Source: VXNE01 sp965116625
GTDB taxonomy: Bacteria; Pseudomonadota; Gammaproteobacteria; Pseudomonadales; Azotimanducaceae
NCBI GenBank assembly: GCA_965116625.1
Contig: OZ220717.1
Coordinates: forward strand, 3,410,001 to 3,474,000
Direction: 5' to 3'
DNA: 64,000 bases
Positions 1-9,425 of this stretch are shown here, piece after piece (within the stretch, counting starts at the first letter, position 1; the number at the start of each line of letters is the position of its first letter). Below the pieces are notes generated by a model. The model was not told where the DNA came from. It was given only the letters and a program-made list of their open reading frames with translations, and made no database searches. Position numbers and translations under genes: made by a program.

Positions 1-245
1 TCTTCGTCGGGACCCTGTTGCGTCATCGTATAGAAAACGGTGACGTCGAAACCGTCGCGCACCTCGTCATGGACGGCCCTCGTACCCGCAAAATAGCGAC
101 GGTCGTCTATACCTGAGGGCGTGAGCCAATCCTTGATGTTGAACACGTAGGCGTCGACGCCGTCCAAGCTCGTGAAAAAGTCGATGAACTGTAGGACGTG
201 GTGTCTGTGCCCTCCTGTGAGCACGGCTACTGAAAGTTCGCTCAT
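1..245 (-). CDS. ThuA-like domain protein (N-terminal part, runs off the window)
   Basis: Only the first 81 codons are present; the gene continues past the left edge. The protein opens MSELSVAVLTGGHRHH and later has DVTVFYTMTQQGP, the two conserved strands of the ThuA-like (class I glutamine-amidotransferase-like) fold found in carbohydrate-utilisation loci. The residues between them (FFTSLDGVDAYVFNIKDW) fit the family. There is no signal peptide, so a cytoplasmic location is likely. It is divergent from the beta-helix glycosidase-like gene, and both probably start from the short AT-richer gap between them. The family is clear from the N-terminus, but the substrate is unknown and the C-terminal half cannot be judged. 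Confidence 0.7.
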   Translation of the reverse strand, partial: MSELSVAVLTGGHRHHVLQFIDFFTSLDGVDAYVFNIKDWLTPSGIDDRRYFAGTRAVHDEVRDGFDVTVFYTMTQQGPDE

Positions 246-363
246 GTGGTTTTCCCCTCCCTGATTCGCGTTCGAGTATAGGTCGGACGGTGCATCCATT
301 CGATGCGAGCCGTTGAACCACCGCTGGCCATTGGCGATGATTGAGGCCTTGGAGGAGGACCAG

Positions 364-2658
364 ATGAACGCGCAAGCAGCACCAAACGCCGATTTCTATG
401 TGGCCACAGACGGTGACGATGCCTGGACCGGCACGTTGGATAGCCCGAACGCCGACGGGACGGACGGCCCGTTCGCGACGCTCGCGAGAGCACGCGATGC
501 CGTGCGGGAACTGAAGGGCCGCACCAACGACGACATCCTGGTCCGGATTCGCGGTGGCAGGTATTACCTGACGGAGACCGTAGTGCTTGGTCTGGAAGAC
601 TCTGCAGAGGCAGGCCAGACCATCACCTATGCCGCTTACCCCGGCGAGGAACCGGTCTTTTCCTCCGGCGTCAGGATCGAGGGATGGCAGGAGCTGGAAC
701 GGGATATCCCCGAGGGCCTTTCCCACATGTCGCGGCCTCACGTGTGGGTCGCCGACGTACCGGCGGAACTCGGGACTTTCCGAACCCTCTACGACGGAGA
801 CCGGCGCCTCTCCCGCGCGCAGACCGACGGTTTCAACCCGACGACCGTGCGCCTGCGGCGCACCGTGCCGCCCCCGGGGGAATTCAAGCTCGGCCAGGGC
901 GACATGACCGACTACGAGGGGGCCCTCGATCCCCTTCGATACGTCGGCTTTCCCGATGGCGCCATGCGGGACTGGGACAACCTGGAGGACGTGGAACTCA
1001 TCATCCGCTTCGGATACGCCATGGCGATCCTGCCGCTCGAGTTCATCGACGAGGAGTGGCACCTGGCCAAGACGGCGGCGCAGAGCGGCTACGTGCTGAA
1101 GGCCATGGGCGGCGGCATCGACCGGGGCGAGACGATCGCCGCGATCGAGAACGTGCCCGAGGCCCTGACCCACGCCGGAGAGTGGGTCCTCAATTCAAAA
1201 GAAGGGAAACTCTACCTCTGGCCGCTGGACGAAGCGCCCGGCGACGAGATCTTCGCACCGTCCCTGATGGAACTCGTGCGCGTCGAGGGCGACGTCGATG
1301 TCGAAGGACCGACGGACACGCCCGTCAGGGGCATCGTGTTCGACGGCCTCGCCTTCACCCAGGGCGACCGGTACGTCGTCTCGGACGACTACATGTCGAT
1401 CCAGCACGACTGGGCGATGATCGACCAGGGCCACGGCCTGCTCCGCCTGCGCGGAGCGGAGGACTGCCGGATCGAGAACTGCAGGTTCTTCAACAGCGGC
1501 GGCGAGGCCATCCGGCTCGACCTGCACTGCCAGAGAATCGTCGTCACCAGGAACGAACTCAGCCACCTCGGCTGCTCGGGCATCCTCCTGCTCGGCTACG
1601 GCCCCGGCACGAAGGATGTCAACAGGAACAACGTGATCTCGAACAACCATCTCCATCACCTGGGAGAGATCTTCTGGCATTCCCACGGGATCATCGTGCA
1701 CCAGAGTTCGGAGAACCATATCGCGCACAACTCCATTCACAACATGCCCCGCAAGGCGATCTGCCTGTGCGGCGTGCGGCCGCAGTTCTTCATTCCGGAA
1801 GAGGCCTACAACGTCCTCAACATGCGGGAGTGCGCACCGTGCATCCGCTGGCACGAGATCGAAGACCCGGAGGCGGTGCAGCAGGACGCAAGAGACTCGA
1901 AGGTGCGCGGCGTCATCGACTGGCCGCTGGTCACGCAGTACCTGCACACGAGAGACAACGTCGTCGAATACAACGACGTCTTCCGCGCGAACCAGGTGTT
2001 CATAGACGGGGCGTCCATCAACATCTCGGGCGCGGGCGAGAACAACGTCATCCGGCGCAACTACGTCCACCACATATTCAATCCGCGCATCGCCGGCGCG
2101 ATCCGCATCGACGACTTCCAGCGCAAGACCACGATCGCGGAGAACGTCATCTACAAGACCAACTCCTGCGGAATCATCCACAGGCACGAGACCTACGTGG
2201 AGAACAACGTGATCTGCGATGTCTATCCGGGTTGCTACATCTGGATCGGCCAGCGGCCCATCAACGGCTCGCGGATCACCGGGAATGTCATGCTGTCTAC
2301 CGGGGAAATGAAGGAACCGCGGCGGGGATACCGCTACGACGGGATGTTCTACTCCCTCGCCGGCCGCCTGATCCAGGACATGGACATCTGGGAACACCTC
2401 AGTCACATGGAGAACACGACAATCGACGGCAACGTCTATTTCGTCCAGGGTGTCTCCGAGGAGGCAGCCGAGGTGCTGGAGAAGCTCCGGGCGCTTGGCT
2501 ATGCCGAGAACAGCATCTATGCGGACCCCCTGCTCGAGGACTGGGACAACGAGGACTTTCGCCTGACGGCGGATTCGCCCGCCCGCAAGATGGGCATCAA
2601 GTCCCTCGACGTGCGCGAAACGGGGCTCACGGACGACTTTCCCGACCGGCTCAGGTAG
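364..2658 (+). CDS. right-handed parallel beta-helix protein, GH141-like
   Basis: The protein has about 764 residues. The N-terminus (ADFYVATDGDDAWTGT, then a segment ending FATLARARDAVRELK) and the following VRIRGGRYYLTETVVL are the standard entry to large parallel beta-helix glycosidases such as GH141 (fucosidase/xylanase-type). Asn-rich helix coils follow from about residue 370 to 640 (RNNVISNNHLHHLG, RRNYVHHI, ENNVICDVYP). I chose the ATG preceded by GGAGGA eight bases upstream; an upstream in-frame ATG at 313 has no such site. No signal peptide is visible from this start, which is unusual for a polysaccharide-active beta-helix protein. It probably forms an operon with the flavin monooxygenase 40 bp downstream. 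Fold is confident, CAZy family tentative, substrate unknown. Confidence 0.75.
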   Translation: MNAQAAPNADFYVATDGDDAWTGTLDSPNADGTDGPFATLARARDAVRELKGRTNDDILVRIRGGRYYLTETVVLGLEDSAEAGQTITYAAYPGEEPVFSSGVRIEGWQELERDIPEGLSHMSRPHVWVADVPAELGTFRTLYDGDRRLSRAQTDGFNPTTVRLRRTVPPPGEFKLGQGDMTDYEGALDPLRYVGFPDGAMRDWDNLEDVELIIRFGYAMAILPLEFIDEEWHLAKTAAQSGYVLKAMGGGIDRGETIAAIENVPEALTHAGEWVLNSKEGKLYLWPLDEAPGDEIFAPSLMELVRVEGDVDVEGPTDTPVRGIVFDGLAFTQGDRYVVSDDYMSIQHDWAMIDQGHGLLRLRGAEDCRIENCRFFNSGGEAIRLDLHCQRIVVTRNELSHLGCSGILLLGYGPGTKDVNRNNVISNNHLHHLGEIFWHSHGIIVHQSSENHIAHNSIHNMPRKAICLCGVRPQFFIPEEAYNVLNMRECAPCIRWHEIEDPEAVQQDARDSKVRGVIDWPLVTQYLHTRDNVVEYNDVFRANQVFIDGASINISGAGENNVIRRNYVHHIFNPRIAGAIRIDDFQRKTTIAENVIYKTNSCGIIHRHETYVENNVICDVYPGCYIWIGQRPINGSRITGNVMLSTGEMKEPRRGYRYDGMFYSLAGRLIQDMDIWEHLSHMENTTIDGNVYFVQGVSEEAAEVLEKLRALGYAENSIYADPLLEDWDNEDFRLTADSPARKMGIKSLDVRETGLTDDFPDRLR

Positions 2659-2698
2659 GCCGGCCGGTTGTCTTAACGAAGCCGAGGAACGCGAAGCG

Positions 2699-3712
2699 AT
2701 GGGAACAACGGGGTCCATTCAGTTCGCCGCCATGGGGCTCGCGACGCCCGGGATCGCGGTACCGGCGGCGGAAGCCGCGGAGCGCAACGGCTTCGACATC
2801 TTCCTGCTGACGGACAGCCAGAACCTCCGGGGAGACGTCTATTCGCAGCTCGCGCTGTGCGCGAAGGCGACGTCTACCATCATGCTCGGTACGGGCGTGA
2901 CCAATCCGATTACGCGCCATGCCGCCGTTACGGCGACCAGCATCATGAACTTGCAGGCAGAGAGCAATGGCAGGGCCATCCTGGGCATAGGACGGGGCGA
3001 TAGTGCAGTCCTGCATATCGGGCGAAAGATTGCGTCCCTGAAGGAATATGGAGCCTACGTGCGGGACCTGCAGGGCTACCTCTCGGGGGGCGTCGTCGAC
3101 CAGAACGGCTTCCCAAGTCGCCTGCGCTGGCTCGACTTGGTCGAAGTGGAAAAAGTGCCCGTAGACATGGTGGGATCGGGACCCCGGTCCCTCTCTCTGG
3201 CGGGGAGCCTCGCGGATCGCGTGACGCTGGCGGTGGGCGCCGATCTCGATCGCCTGTCCTGGGGGATCGATACGGTCCGCCGGGCCGCGGAAGCCGCCGG
3301 GCGCGATGCCGCCAACATTCCCATCGGCGCATACCTCAACGTCGCCGTCGGGAACGACAGGGATAGGGTTCGCGAATCCATCCGAGGCGGGGTCGCGACA
3401 TTCGCGCACTTCAGCGCCGGCGCCGGAACCGACTTTTCCGGTCAACCAGAAATCATGCGCCGCATTACCTCGCGGCTGCAGACCGAATACGACACCGCAC
3501 ACCACTCCCAGGGCGATGCGGCCCACGCGAAAATCATCGACCAGGACTTCATCGACTGGTTCGCCATCGCCGGAACCGCGGAAGAGGTCATCGAACGCCT
3601 CACGCCAATCGTAAAGCTGGGCCTGAGCCACATCTATTTCGCGGGCGGCCGTGCTTTCGGCACGCAGGAGGCACTCGCACAGGAAGTGATGCCGGCCCTG
3701 CGCGCGCTGTAG
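2699..3712 (+). CDS. LLM-class (luciferase-like) flavin-dependent oxidoreductase
   Basis: A 337-residue bacterial-luciferase-like TIM barrel. It opens with a strand (SIQFAAMGLATPG), then FLLTDSQNLRGDVYSQLALCA and LGTGVTNPITRHAAVTA, the typical 'tracks targets, lists sources' pattern of FMN/F420-dependent LLM enzymes. ILGIGRGDSA and VDMVGSGPRSLSLAGSLADRV fit the cofactor-binding region, as in the methylene-H4MPT reductase and alkanal monooxygenase relatives. Length matches the family. It follows the beta-helix gene by 40 bp on the same strand, so co-transcription is likely. FMN and F420 use cannot be distinguished from sequence alone, and the substrate is unknown. Confidence 0.82.
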   Translation: MGTTGSIQFAAMGLATPGIAVPAAEAAERNGFDIFLLTDSQNLRGDVYSQLALCAKATSTIMLGTGVTNPITRHAAVTATSIMNLQAESNGRAILGIGRGDSAVLHIGRKIASLKEYGAYVRDLQGYLSGGVVDQNGFPSRLRWLDLVEVEKVPVDMVGSGPRSLSLAGSLADRVTLAVGADLDRLSWGIDTVRRAAEAAGRDAANIPIGAYLNVAVGNDRDRVRESIRGGVATFAHFSAGAGTDFSGQPEIMRRITSRLQTEYDTAHHSQGDAAHAKIIDQDFIDWFAIAGTAEEVIERLTPIVKLGLSHIYFAGGRAFGTQEALAQEVMPALRAL

Positions 3713-3741
3713 TCGGGATCATCGACCCCGCCGATTTGCCT

Positions 3742-4176
3742 TCAAGGAGCAGCGGTGTGAGGAAGCCCCTGCATGGCCGTATCGAACGTGAAAATGACCT
3801 TCAATTCCTCACCGGAGTCCGACGCCACTTGCATAGCCTTGAACATGATCAACGCGTCCGCGATACCGGCGCCTTGCGCTGACGCGGCCTCGCCTTCCGA
3901 TTCGGGGTCCCGGTACGCCTGCAGAGCACGCCACACAACCTGATCGTCCTCGAAACGGATGTTCGGCTCGCTGAATAGCCGTTCGAGGACCGCCACCAGT
4001 TCGGCTTTGTCGAGCCGGTACTTGCGTCCCGCAAGCGTCCAGACAGTTTCCACCAGCACGACATCGGTGATCAGGACGGTCTCGGCAGCATCGAAAACGA
4101 GAGCAGCACGTGTCGCCTGAGCCTCGTCGTCGTGCAGCAGATACCGAAGCAGGACGTTGGTATCGACCGCAATCAA
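3742..4176 (-). CDS. PIN-domain toxin (VapC-like)
   Basis: A 144-residue PIN-domain ribonuclease. The acidic residues that bind catalytic metal are all visible: Asp in VDTNVLLRYLL at the N-terminus, Glu in VVLVETVWTL near residue 43, Asp in AGIADALIMFKA and Asp in FTFDTAM near the C-terminus. The start is TTG and overlaps the stop of the upstream AbrB-type antitoxin gene by 2 bases, so the two are translationally coupled. Known VapC proteins cut tRNA or rRNA to arrest growth; the target here cannot be inferred. The pair is convergent with the flavin monooxygenase gene and appears intact. Confidence 0.85.
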   Translation of the reverse strand: MIAVDTNVLLRYLLHDDEAQATRAALVFDAAETVLITDVVLVETVWTLAGRKYRLDKAELVAVLERLFSEPNIRFEDDQVVWRALQAYRDPESEGEAASAQGAGIADALIMFKAMQVASDSGEELKVIFTFDTAMQGLPHTAAP

Positions 4177-4400
4177 GGCGTCGACTGGTCCAACGCGTCT
4201 TGCAGTGACTCCTCGTCGCTAACGGTGGCATCGCCAGTGACGTGCCGCAGGAAACCCTTGGCCGCGCCAGGGATCTTTCGCACGATGGTGATCCGGCCTG
4301 CGGCGACGAAACTGCGGTATTCGTCTCCTGGCCCGATCCCAACCTCTCTGCACTGATCGATGGGGAGCGTAATCTGGCGTTTAGCGCTCACTCGCGGCAT
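4173..4400 (-). CDS. AbrB/SpoVT-type antitoxin (VapB-like)
   Basis: A 75-residue swapped-hairpin AbrB DNA-binding protein. MPRVSAKRQITLPIDQCREV, followed by GIGPGDEYRSFVAAGRITI, is the typical SpoVT-AbrB fold. I chose this ATG because AAGGA lies about six bases upstream and because it gives the usual family N-terminus; the frame stays open upstream to 4463 but that segment does not resemble the family. The C-terminal 30 residues (DATVSDEESLQDALDQSTP) are acidic, as expected for the toxin-binding tail. It is coupled to the PIN toxin downstream and probably represses its own promoter. Confidence 0.85.
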   Translation of the reverse strand: MPRVSAKRQITLPIDQCREVGIGPGDEYRSFVAAGRITIVRKIPGAAKGFLRHVTGDATVSDEESLQDALDQSTP

Positions 4401-4547
4401 GGAAGTTCCTTTTCGACATGGCCGATGCAAAGTAACGGTATCCCATTCTTTACTCGCCATCAATAAGTAAAGAACATTGCGGGTTCCCGTGCTATCGCTG
4501 GACCTCGGTCAGCATATTTGGTTATCTGCGTTCGAGGGAGGGGCAAC

Positions 4548-5561
4548 ATGACGGACAAATTCAAGCTGGCGATCATTGGCTGCGGTGGCCACGCGAGGGG
4601 CACGCTCGCGCCGCTCTGGGCAGACATCCCGGAAATCGAGCCGGTGGCGGCCTGTGACGCCCACGCGGAGTCGCTCGCCAACTTCGCGGAACTCTTCGGC
4701 ATCGAGAACACCTATTCCGACGCCCGGAAAATGCTGGCGGAACAGCAGCCCGACATCCTGATCGTCGGGTCGTGGCCCGCCTCCCACATGGAAAACGTGC
4801 TGGACGGCGTGAACGGCGGCGTCCGCGGCATCTTCTGCGAGAAGCCGATCGCCCTCAATGCCGGCGAGGCCGAGCGGATGTTCCAGGCGGCCAGGGACGC
4901 CGGCGTGATCCTGGTGGAAGGGTTCATGCATCTCCATCACCCGCAGACGCACGCGGTGAAGAAGCGCCTCGACGACGGCGCGGTCGGTGAACTGCGTTGC
5001 ATCCGGGCCAGCTTTTCGTCGGGATCCTCGAATCCTACCAACTGGCGCCGGCGCGGCGAACTCGGGGGCGGGGCCGCAATGGACCTGGGATGCTATTGCC
5101 TCAGCAGCATCCGTTACCTCGTCGGCGAGGATCCCCTGTGGGTGTCTGCCAACGGAAATTTCGACGACGATGCCGAGATCTGGCACACCCTGCTGGGAAC
5201 GCTCCATTTCGAGAACGGGGTGATCGGGCAGTTCGACACCAGTTTCGGATGGCCGAGACGAGGCTCCTGCGAAGTGGTCGGCACCGAAGGCACCGTCTGG
5301 GTTCCGAGAACCGCCTGGTCATGGCCCAGGGACGAGTCGTCGACCTTCACGTGGGCCAACGCCGACTATCGCGATCCCCGGGAGGAGACAGTCGAAGTGG
5401 CGGGACTCAATCCCTACCGCGCGGAACTCCTCGACCTGGTAAACGCCCTGTCGACGGGAAAGCCGACGCTTCTCCCGGACGAACTCTCGGTGGTGACCAT
5501 GCATCTCATCGATGCCGTCCACGAGTCAGCGCGCACAGGGCGGCGCGTCGAGATAGGGTAG
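4548..5561 (+). CDS. Gfo/Idh/MocA family NAD(P)-dependent oxidoreductase
   Basis: A 337-residue protein with an N-terminal Rossmann domain (LAIIGCGGHARGTLAPL, GxGxxA type) and the family signature EKPIAL near residue 97. A C-terminal alpha/beta substrate domain follows, with GGGAAMDLGCY containing the usual G-x-D-x-G element. The start has GGGAGGGG just upstream; an earlier in-frame ATG at 4518 lacks this. Relatives oxidise or epimerise sugars and inositols. It is first in a tight same-strand group with a 2OG-oxygenase 14 bp downstream and a secreted spondin protein. The exact sugar substrate cannot be told. Confidence 0.85.
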   Translation: MTDKFKLAIIGCGGHARGTLAPLWADIPEIEPVAACDAHAESLANFAELFGIENTYSDARKMLAEQQPDILIVGSWPASHMENVLDGVNGGVRGIFCEKPIALNAGEAERMFQAARDAGVILVEGFMHLHHPQTHAVKKRLDDGAVGELRCIRASFSSGSSNPTNWRRRGELGGGAAMDLGCYCLSSIRYLVGEDPLWVSANGNFDDDAEIWHTLLGTLHFENGVIGQFDTSFGWPRRGSCEVVGTEGTVWVPRTAWSWPRDESSTFTWANADYRDPREETVEVAGLNPYRAELLDLVNALSTGKPTLLPDELSVVTMHLIDAVHESARTGRRVEIG

Positions 5562-5575
5562 CGGCTGGCCTGGCA

Positions 5576-6799
5576 ATGGCTGCGCTACCGAGAATGGGTG
5601 ACGCCATCGAGCCCCGATTGCAGGAGGTGTTTGGCACGCACGTCCGCAGCGAAGGTCCCTTCGCGCGCGGCGGCGCGGGGTTCAGGATCACTGGAATCGA
5701 TCTCAGCGAACCGCTGGAACCGCCCCAGGTAAACACCCTGCTCGACGCGCTGGGCCATTACCGCATCATGACCCTCGCAGAGCAGGACCTGGACGCCTTT
5801 TCCGCGGCGCATTTCGAGCGATTTGCCAACCACTGGGGCGCGCCACTGCCGCATCCGAGCAATTTCAGGCGTCTCGGCAACACCCGGTACTACAAACCCG
5901 AACTCCTGCCGCTCGAGGAGCGCCCTTCCACGCGAGTCAACGCCGCCTTTCCCGGCGAACTGCGCTGCCTGCCGGGCTCCGACTCCCCCGCCGTGTTCGT
6001 CGTAACCAATGTCCGGGACCTGAGCGACGAAGAACGCAAGGCCGGGCCGACGCTCGTTCCGGCGACGACCTGGCATACGGACATCGAACACCACGCGATA
6101 CCGCTGCACGTATCCATGTTCCTGGTCCACAAGGCGCCGGTCGCGCGCGACGCGCCGGGCGGCACATGGGTCCCCGAATGGGTCCCCGGTCCCGATGACT
6201 CGCAGACAGACCGCTATTTCGAAGACTCGGATCCCGAGTTGTTGCGCCTGCGCAGGTCGCTCCCGCTGAACGGCGAGACGTCGTTCGCCGACACAGCCGC
6301 AGCATTCGCGGCCCTGCCCGTCGCCGAGCAGTCACGTCTTGCGCAAGTCCGGGTGCGAAGGCATTCCTATACCAGGAACGACGGAGCCAACCTCGCGCCG
6401 CTGGTTCGCACCAACCCCCGTTCCGGCATCAAGTCGCTGCACAGCCCGCTGTGGTGCCCGCGCCCACCTACCCAGATACCCCTGGAGGTGGAAGGCATGT
6501 CGGCCGACGCGTCCCGCACGTTCCTCGACGAGATCGAGGCCCACGTGCTGCAGCCGGAGTTCCGCTACGACCACGCCCACACGCCGGGCGACGTGACGCT
6601 GTGGGATCTCTTCATGACCCTCCACGTCGCCCCACCGTCCAAGGACAACATCCAGTCGCTGGACGACGCCCGCCTGCTTTACCGCATCAGTTGCAAGGGC
6701 GAACCAGCGCTGACGCTGCCCCGGCAAGACCCGCCGGAATGGATCAGCGATCACATCTTCCTCGAATACACGACGCCTGCGGAAGTCCTCGAGGCTTGA
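5576..6799 (+). CDS. TauD/TfdA-type Fe(II)/2-oxoglutarate dioxygenase
   Basis: A 407-residue double-stranded beta-helix oxygenase. The iron-binding H-x-D lies in TTWHTDIEHH near residue 165. The distal His is probably in DVTLWDLFMTLHVAPP near residue 350, in a family-typical position after HTPGD. ITGIDLSEPL near the N-terminus and WCPRPPTQIPLEVEG in the second half also fit the TauD/TfdA superfamily. It is longer than TauD (about 280), with an insert of about 100 residues after the HxD motif. Start choice is uncertain: ATG at 5576 and ATG at 5594 are both possible and neither has a strong ribosome site. The stop overlaps the start of the spondin gene by one base. Substrate unknown. Confidence 0.75.
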   Translation: MAALPRMGDAIEPRLQEVFGTHVRSEGPFARGGAGFRITGIDLSEPLEPPQVNTLLDALGHYRIMTLAEQDLDAFSAAHFERFANHWGAPLPHPSNFRRLGNTRYYKPELLPLEERPSTRVNAAFPGELRCLPGSDSPAVFVVTNVRDLSDEERKAGPTLVPATTWHTDIEHHAIPLHVSMFLVHKAPVARDAPGGTWVPEWVPGPDDSQTDRYFEDSDPELLRLRRSLPLNGETSFADTAAAFAALPVAEQSRLAQVRVRRHSYTRNDGANLAPLVRTNPRSGIKSLHSPLWCPRPPTQIPLEVEGMSADASRTFLDEIEAHVLQPEFRYDHAHTPGDVTLWDLFMTLHVAPPSKDNIQSLDDARLLYRISCKGEPALTLPRQDPPEWISDHIFLEYTTPAEVLEA

Positions 6800-9399
6800 T
6801 GATTCGACCTGACCGGCGTTTCGGGCCAACGACGGGTTGGCGCCGGTTCCCGTGGTTGCTCGCGACGATCGCCGCGATTTGCGCTGGCGCCCCAGCCACG
6901 GCACAGGACACTGCCACGTACAGCGTCACCTTTACCGGCAACTGGACTGATGCAAGCACGCCCGACCTCAGCCTGCCCTCCGGCGCGCATTTCACCACCC
7001 TGATCGGGGCGATCCACAACAGCAGTGTCACTTTCTGGGAGCCCGGCGGCACGGCTTCCGCAGGCGTCGAATCGATGGCGGAGATAGGGGGAACGAGCAC
7101 CCTCCGGGGCGAGATCGAAGCCAGTCCCCATCATCACGCGGTCATCGAGCGAGGTGTCGGTGGCGGCGGAACGGGTACCGCCACGTTCAATATCACGGTC
7201 CCAAAGGACCATCCCCTGATCACCCTGTCGTCGATGATCGGCCCGAGTCCGGACTGGTTTGTCGGCATCTCCGGACGGTCGCTGCTCGACAGCCAGGGCG
7301 ACTGGCTGTCCACAGTGCGGATCGACCTGTATCCCTACGATGCCGGAACCGAGGACGGCGACACGTTCTCGCTGAGCAACGACGACACCGATCCGCAGGG
7401 AACCATCACCAGCCTCAGGGGGGTGGACCCGTTCACGAGCGAACGCATGGCCAGGCTCTCATTCGTTCTCGATACCACGGACCAGCCGCCGGGCCAGGTG
7501 ACCGGCGTTACCGTCACACCGGGCGTCGGCGCACTGACCGTATCGTGGAACTCAGTGAACGATGCCGACAGCTACAAGGTGCAATGGAGATCCGGTGGCC
7601 AGACTTTCGGTAGCGCCCGGCAGCGCGTCGTCGGCAGCTCCGTCACGCAAACCACGATCCCGAACCTGTCGGCCGGAACCCGGTACTTCGTGCAAGTCAT
7701 CGCCACCAAGACCGGCGCGAGCGACGGCACGGCCTCGGCTGTCGAGAGCGGCACACCGCTCGCCGTCGTGAATCAACCCCCCGAGGCCAGCAGCCAGATC
7801 GCCATGCAATTCCTCGAAGTCGGCGGCAGTGTTCGGATCAACCTGTCCAATCACTTCCGGGATCCGGAAGGCCGCACGTTGACGTTCAGCGCCGTTTCGG
7901 ACGATACGGCAGCCGTGACGGCATCGGTTCAGGGCAGCGTACTGACGGTTCGCGGCGTCGCCGGAGGCGGTGCTTCCGTGACGGTGACAGCCCGCGACAA
8001 CGGCGGTCTGACCGCCACGCAGAGCTTCCGTGCGATGGTGGGCAGGGTGGCTTTCTTCGCCAATACCTCCGCCTCGGCACCGGAGGGTGGAACGACCAGC
8101 CTGACGGTCCGCCTCAGCCGAGCATCCAATGCGTCGACGTCCCTCGAATACGTCTTCGGCAGTGACAGCAATCCGAACACCAGCGATGCGAACGCAGCGG
8201 ACTATGTTGGCACGGGAGGCGCGGTCGACATACCGGCCGGCGAGACCGAGGCGACCATTGAAATCACGATCCACCAGGACACCGACATCGAACCGGCGAG
8301 GGAAGTGTTCACGGTCGCGCTCGTGGTGCCCTCCGAGCACGCGAGCGAACTGGCATTGGGGTCGGCAACCGCAACCGTCACCATCGAAGAGGGAGTCTGC
8401 GATCGCACACCCGAGGTGCGCGACGCGCTGCGCGGCGCAAACGCCTGCTCCAGGGTATCCACAACCAACCTCGACGGGCGTCGAGCGCTGACGCTTGCAA
8501 GGAAGGGAATCGACGCACTGCAGCCGAAAGACCTCGACTACCTGCCGCGCCTTCGGCACCTGAATCTCAGTGGCAACCTGCTTCAATCGTTGCCTTCGGA
8601 CTTGCTCTCGGGACTCGGCAACCTCGCGACATTGCGGCTGAACGGCAACCGTCTCGAAGCGCTCCCGGACGGACTGTTCGACGGCGTTGCAAGCCTGACG
8701 GAACTGCAGTTGCACGACAATCCGGGGGCACCTTTTGTGCTGACCCTCGAGTTGGCGCGTACCGATGCCGCCGTTGAGGCATCTGGTCCGGCAACGGTCG
8801 TTGCGACTGTCGCCGAGGGCGCGCCGTTCGCCATGCGCGCGAGCGTGTCGGCAAGCAGCGGCGACCTCTCCTCGGACTCCGTGACGGTCCCCGCGGGCAT
8901 GACGGCGTCGCTTCCGATCACGGTGACCAAGACCGGCGAAGCTGCCGTGCGAGTGACCCTGAATGCCCGGCCGCCGGTTCCAACGACCCGGTGTGGCACG
9001 GACAATCACCCCTGCTTCCAGGGTATCGATACGGCGGCCGGCCCGCCGCTGGTCCTGTTCAAGAAACCCTTGCGGGCAGCGGATTCGCCGCCAACACTCA
9101 ACCTTCTCGCAGACGGCGACGCGGTAACGACCAACCTTTCTGCCCTGTTCACGGGCTCCGAAGGGGAGACGCTGACCTACGTGTCGGAATCCAGCGACCC
9201 GGAACTGGTTACGGTACGTGTGGACGGTACCGACCTGGTCGTGGTGCCGAACGATATCGGCGAGGGAGGCACCGCCACCGTGACCGTGACCGCCACCGAC
9301 GAAGACGGCCTGACGGCGACCGTTTCCTTGCGTTTGATCATCGAACCAAACCCGCGCGGGTTCCTGCGCGGCTGGCGCAGGGCGCTGTTCGAACGGTAG
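6799..9399 (+). CDS. secreted multidomain protein: spondin_N, FnIII, Calx-beta, leucine-rich repeats
   Basis: An 866-residue exported protein whose start overlaps the upstream stop by one base. A signal peptide ends near residue 36 (ATAQ). Residues about 38-225 are a spondin_N domain (YSVTFTGNWT, HFTTLIGAIHNSS, ISGRSLLD). A fibronectin type III domain (about 232-324) follows, then a cadherin-like domain (PEGRTLTFSAVSDD), a Calx-beta domain (about 414-530), a leucine-rich repeat block (about 534-647, with LRHLNLSGNLLQSLP and LATLRLNGNRLEALP), and a final cadherin-like domain near 762-849. Such domains bind calcium, glycans or proteins. A surface adhesion or matrix role is inferred. No catalytic domain is seen. 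Confidence 0.8.
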   Translation: MIRPDRRFGPTTGWRRFPWLLATIAAICAGAPATAQDTATYSVTFTGNWTDASTPDLSLPSGAHFTTLIGAIHNSSVTFWEPGGTASAGVESMAEIGGTSTLRGEIEASPHHHAVIERGVGGGGTGTATFNITVPKDHPLITLSSMIGPSPDWFVGISGRSLLDSQGDWLSTVRIDLYPYDAGTEDGDTFSLSNDDTDPQGTITSLRGVDPFTSERMARLSFVLDTTDQPPGQVTGVTVTPGVGALTVSWNSVNDADSYKVQWRSGGQTFGSARQRVVGSSVTQTTIPNLSAGTRYFVQVIATKTGASDGTASAVESGTPLAVVNQPPEASSQIAMQFLEVGGSVRINLSNHFRDPEGRTLTFSAVSDDTAAVTASVQGSVLTVRGVAGGGASVTVTARDNGGLTATQSFRAMVGRVAFFANTSASAPEGGTTSLTVRLSRASNASTSLEYVFGSDSNPNTSDANAADYVGTGGAVDIPAGETEATIEITIHQDTDIEPAREVFTVALVVPSEHASELALGSATATVTIEEGVCDRTPEVRDALRGANACSRVSTTNLDGRRALTLARKGIDALQPKDLDYLPRLRHLNLSGNLLQSLPSDLLSGLGNLATLRLNGNRLEALPDGLFDGVASLTELQLHDNPGAPFVLTLELARTDAAVEASGPATVVATVAEGAPFAMRASVSASSGDLSSDSVTVPAGMTASLPITVTKTGEAAVRVTLNARPPVPTTRCGTDNHPCFQGIDTAAGPPLVLFKKPLRAADSPPTLNLLADGDAVTTNLSALFTGSEGETLTYVSESSDPELVTVRVDGTDLVVVPNDIGEGGTATVTVTATDEDGLTATVSLRLIIEPNPRGFLRGWRRALFER

Positions 9400-9425
9400 G
9401 CGGTGTTTGAGAACCACCGGAGCTG

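Noticed and set aside
1195..2718. 507-residue minus-strand frame opposite the beta-helix gene
   Set aside because: Val/Asp/Arg-rich shadow with no family pattern; the plus-strand frame has clear beta-helix coils and a ribosome site.
5585..6130. minus-strand frame opposite the 2OG-oxygenase
   Set aside because: No family features; the plus strand carries the iron-binding H-x-D motif.
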